Shown piece by piece: positions 10,495-64,000 of a stretch of 64,000 nt of DNA. How positions within the stretch are numbered: the stretch's first letter is position 1; each line of letters starts with the position of its first letter. The stretch is taken from positions 31,901,793-31,965,792 of the forward strand of contig JAMXIF010001253.1 in the NCBI GenBank assembly GCA_028583685.1, written 5' to 3'. The stretch comes from Petaurus breviceps papuanus. Taxonomy: Eukaryota; Chordata; Mammalia; Diprotodontia; Petauridae. The notes under the pieces were generated by a model, which did not search any database, was not told where the DNA came from, and saw only the letters and a program-made list of their open reading frames with translations. The position numbers were made by a program, and so were the translations under genes.

Positions 10495-11376
10495 TACTAC
10501 TACTAGATCTGTATCCCAAAGAGATCATTAAAAAAGGGAAAAGGACCCACTTGCCCTTTTCTTTTTTTTTTTTTGCTTTTTGGAGGGGGAAGGCAGGGTA
10601 ATCGGGGCTAAGTGACTTGCCCAAGGTTACACAGCTAGTAAGTGTGATCAAGTGTGTGAGGTCTGATTTGAACTTAGGTCCTCCTGACTCCAGGGCTGGT
10701 ACTCGATTCACTGCACCACCCAGCCGCCCCTCACATGTCCTTTTGTACAAAAATGTACAAAAATAATTATAGCAGCCCTTTTAGTGGTGGCAAAGAGTTG
10801 GAAATTGTGGAGATGCCCATTGTTTGGGGAGTGTTTGAACAAATTGTGGTATATGAATGTAATGGAATGCTGTCGTTCTATAAGAAATGATGAGAGCAAG
10901 TGGATTTCAGAAAAACTTGGAAAGACTTATATGAACTGATGCTGAGTGAAGTGAGCGTAACCAGGAGAGCATTGTACACAGTAACAGCAACGTTGTGCAT
11001 TGATCAACTATGATAGACTTAGCTCTTCTCAGCAATGTGATGATTTTAGACAATTCCAAAAGACTCATGATGGAAAATGCTATCTACATTCAGAGAAAGA
11101 ACTATGGAGTTTGAATGCAGATCGAAGCAAATTTTTTCACTTTTTGTTTGTTTTTTCTTCTCGTGGTTTTCGCCTTTTGTTCTGATTCTTCTTTCACAAC
11201 ATAACTCATGTGGAAATATGTTTAACATGATTGTACACATGTAACCTATATAAGATTGCTTGCTGTCTTTGGGATGGAGGGAAGGGAGGAAGGGAGAGAG
11301 AGAAATTTGTAACTAAAAATCTTACGAAAATGAATGTAGTTGGAAAAAATACTATTACATGTGAAAAAATAAAAGA
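10495..11376 (+). mobile_element. L1 3' end, split by a SINE
   Basis: It reads ctgtatcccaaagagatcat, then a SINE, then ccttttgtacaaaaatgtac, tggtatatgaatgtaatgga, gaactgatgctgagtgaagt, ccaaaagactcatgatggaa and gagggaagggaggaag. It ends with an A-rich tail near 11376. This is the ORF2 end and 3'UTR of marsupial L1. Confidence 0.85.
10560..10730 (-). mobile_element. tRNA-derived marsupial SINE inside L1
   Basis: A poly-T start, ctaagtgacttgcccaaggt, tgatttgaacttaggtcctc and caccacccagccgcccc give a reversed SINE. The flanks cacttgccctttt and cacatgtcctttt are near-identical, fitting a target duplication. Confidence 0.85.
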
Positions 11377-12541
11377 AAAAAGGGGAGAAAATGAATCAAT
11401 TTAGTCAGCCAACTTTAGTAGTTTTTAGAGTTTTTAGTTTTTAGAGGTACAGTTAGAACAGTTGGTACAAAATAGCCCCCTCCACCACCCCTGCCATACT
11501 CACACACCAGTACATATAGAAACAAGAGGAAAGTGAGCTCAAGCTTAGAGAACACATGTGGTAAAGGAATAATTCACAGCTCTTGGTTGCTGGGAGTTCT
11601 TTTCTCCCCTTTATGAGGTGTTCAATAAGTTCCTTTAGACGTGATGTAACTTCTTTGCTGTATTCTTTGTGGATATGTGGATCTGCATTCATCTTATCTT
11701 TTGCTCCTGATGAATTTATAACTGTCAGTGCTGCTAGGATGTGGATGGGAAGATGGGAAGGCCTTTAGACCTCTGAAGTTCATGAGGTGCTCTTCCTTTC
11801 ATTGGGGAAGGGAAAGGAGATTAAGACAAGGCAAAGGTGCTCTTTTACACCGAAATGACTTGGAGTGGCAGGGTGGCGTGGAGAATTAACCTGGAATGCT
11901 GTTTCCACTTTTTCCACTCATTGGAATCTCCATCTCCACCAGATGCTAGAATAACTTGGGTTCTGAACTGATCTTCAAATTCTTAGACCATTCACAAGAC
12001 ATGACCAACTTTCCTTAGCAATCTGCATGCTATTCCTGTGAACATTACTAACTTTTGATTGATTGGTTAATTGGTTGAGACTTTCACAATTAAGGCAGGG
12101 TATCTTATCATTTACTTTAAGTGTGATGGGTAACTTGATTTGCTCAACTAACCCCATTCTTACAGATATTTTGAGATTTTATTAATTACTTTTAACCTAG
12201 TAGACTCATTCCAACAAATAAACAACTCCCATTCTACCCCAAAGTATGTTCCCTACAAGAGGTAAGCAAAACTACTTAAAAAAATTGGTTGCAACGGATA
12301 GTACTTGCCACTTTCTATTTTGGGGGGCATAATATTTGTTAACAAAAAGGAAGGATGTGTCCTTTAACTTGAATAAACTGGTTTCTGGTTTTGTTTGTTT
12401 GTTTTTTTTTAAGTTTTATTTGACCTGAACAATTTGGAAAATTACTAAAAGAAACAGAATTAGAATTTAAGTTTCCTAATGTTCATATAAAGCTCACAAA
12501 TGTTTACTCTTTTGCTAAAATACTTTGGTTTTGTTCCATAG
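11377..12541. other. Probable SLC36A4 intron 1, no feature seen
   Basis: Largely unique AT-rich sequence up to the exon 2 acceptor. Small open frames here (60 to 79 codons) carry no recognised motif. Confidence 0.5.
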
Positions 12542-62996
<50,455 letters not shown>

Positions 62997-63395
62997 TGTG
63001 ATAGGATTGCAAACCTTCTACTCTTTGCTTAACTGTGAAAATATAGTATAAGATGAAAACTAGGAAAACATTTTAAAAACACTTTAAAAATATTTTTTTC
63101 AATATTATACTTATTGTAATAATTTGCCATTCTTTATTAGTAACAGTATATTAAAATCATTTACCATGGTGAAAACATACAATTCAGTCTCAACAATTTC
63201 AAAGAAAATGAAAAGATCTAGAAGTTATTGTATCTTTTTACCTTCTTTTGTTATACCCTACCTCATCCAGAAGCCTTTTCTAGCCAGACTTTTTTTTCTC
63301 TCTATTTAGGAGATAGGCTATTCCATGCTTGACTGTTATCCTGTCCATGGAAACAATAAGACTTCAATAATAAATACCCTAAAAGCTAACCAAGA
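62997..63395 (+). other. SLC36A4: SLC36A4 3'UTR, minimal extent
   Basis: Non-coding, AT-rich sequence follows the stop codon. The only clear polyadenylation signal seen downstream is AATAAA at 63369-63374, so a short 3'UTR of about 0.4 kb is plausible. The human gene has a longer 3'UTR, so transcripts may extend past the window. Confidence 0.5.
63369..63374 (+). promoter_or_regulatory. SLC36A4: Candidate polyadenylation signal AATAAA
   Basis: A canonical hexamer about 370 bases after the stop codon. No strong GT-rich downstream element is obvious, so use of this site is an inference. Confidence 0.4.
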
Positions 63396-64000
63396 AGAAA
63401 AAAGTATCTTCCCCAAACTATCAGAGTGGATATTGGCACATACATTGTAAAGAATGTAAAAGATTATGATTTTATTTTTTATTACTTATATACTATTAAT
63501 CAGCTAAAAAGAACACAATGAACTCCAAGTTGTTCAAAATTCAAGTAGCCAAAAAGCATATATATATATAAATTCCTTTTATAGTTCTTTACAATTATTA
63601 TTGATAATAATAATGACTTCCCAATGAAATCCTGAAATGCCTTCTGAATTATCAAAGTTATTATTAATCAGTAGTAATAATATAAGTGGATCATTGGAGT
63701 AAGAATTATATTTATTTTAGTCTGTTTTTAAGATTCTTAGCTAGCTTGAATATTCATTTAGTATAACAGTATTTCCATATCCAACTATGCCAAATAGGAG
63801 GTTACTGTACCTTCAGATGAAAACTGTCTTCGCTGTGTGTGCAGGAAGGCAATAATGTGTATCTGCTCTCTTCTCTGAAACAGAGATGAGTACATAATAG
63901 CTCTGTCCACTTCTCCTTGAATTATTTTCTCCTAAGTACAGATTGGTCTATGCTGGAGAGAATTTCAAGGCAGTCTGAGAGGCCTAAACTTTGGCAGCTC
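63396..64000. other. Downstream of SLC36A4 or extended 3'UTR
   Basis: AT-rich sequence with a short (TA)n near 63560 and no further clear AATAAA. No gene seen. Confidence 0.45.

Overview
The window is mammalian and almost certainly marsupial. It is AT-rich, intron-dominated DNA. Its repeats are marsupial types: tRNA-derived SINEs, Mar1-like SINEs with an RTE/BovB tail, marsupial L1 3' ends, ORF2-less 'half-L1' (HAL1) copies, and old L2, L3/CR1 and MIR copies. I cannot name the species. Assignments rest on remembered family sequences, not on searches.

The only host gene I can support is SLC36A4 (PAT4, a lysosomal/plasma-membrane amino-acid transporter of the SLC36 family) on the + strand. Ten coding exons (numbered 2 to 11 after the human gene) run from 12542 to the stop codon at 62996. 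All introns are GT-AG, all phases agree, and the exons give about 484 codons. Compared with remembered human PAT4 (504 aa), only the roughly 19 residues of exon 1 are missing. I found no exon 1 in 1-12541, so that stretch is probably intron 1. The 3'UTR follows 62996, with an AATAAA at 63369.

Everything else is intron or flank filled with transposable elements, many nested. 1-12.5 kb: L1 pieces, hAT-type MITEs, SINEs, and a composite at 5.69-9.57 kb in which an L1 ORF1 is joined head-to-tail to a HAL1 ORF1. Intron 2: a long L2 split by SINEs and by an unclassified insert. Introns 3-6: SINEs, L2, L3/CR1, and a hAT MITE with a perfect 8-bp target duplication. Intron 8: a three-level nest (L2 > L1 > L1 3' piece and a TA-duplicating MITE). 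Intron 9: a complete-ended 2.46-kb HAL1 with a 17-bp target duplication. Intron 10: L2, a second copy of the same MITE, an RTE fragment, and an L1 whose 5'UTR is split by a cluster of LTR-like units.

No new gene system is evident. The best leads are the half-L1 elements (one bounded by target duplications, one joined to a second ORF1), the near-twin MITEs with repeated GGGCTTATTTT motifs, and the LTR-like family found inside two different L1 5'UTRs. No tRNA, rRNA or CRISPR locus was seen.
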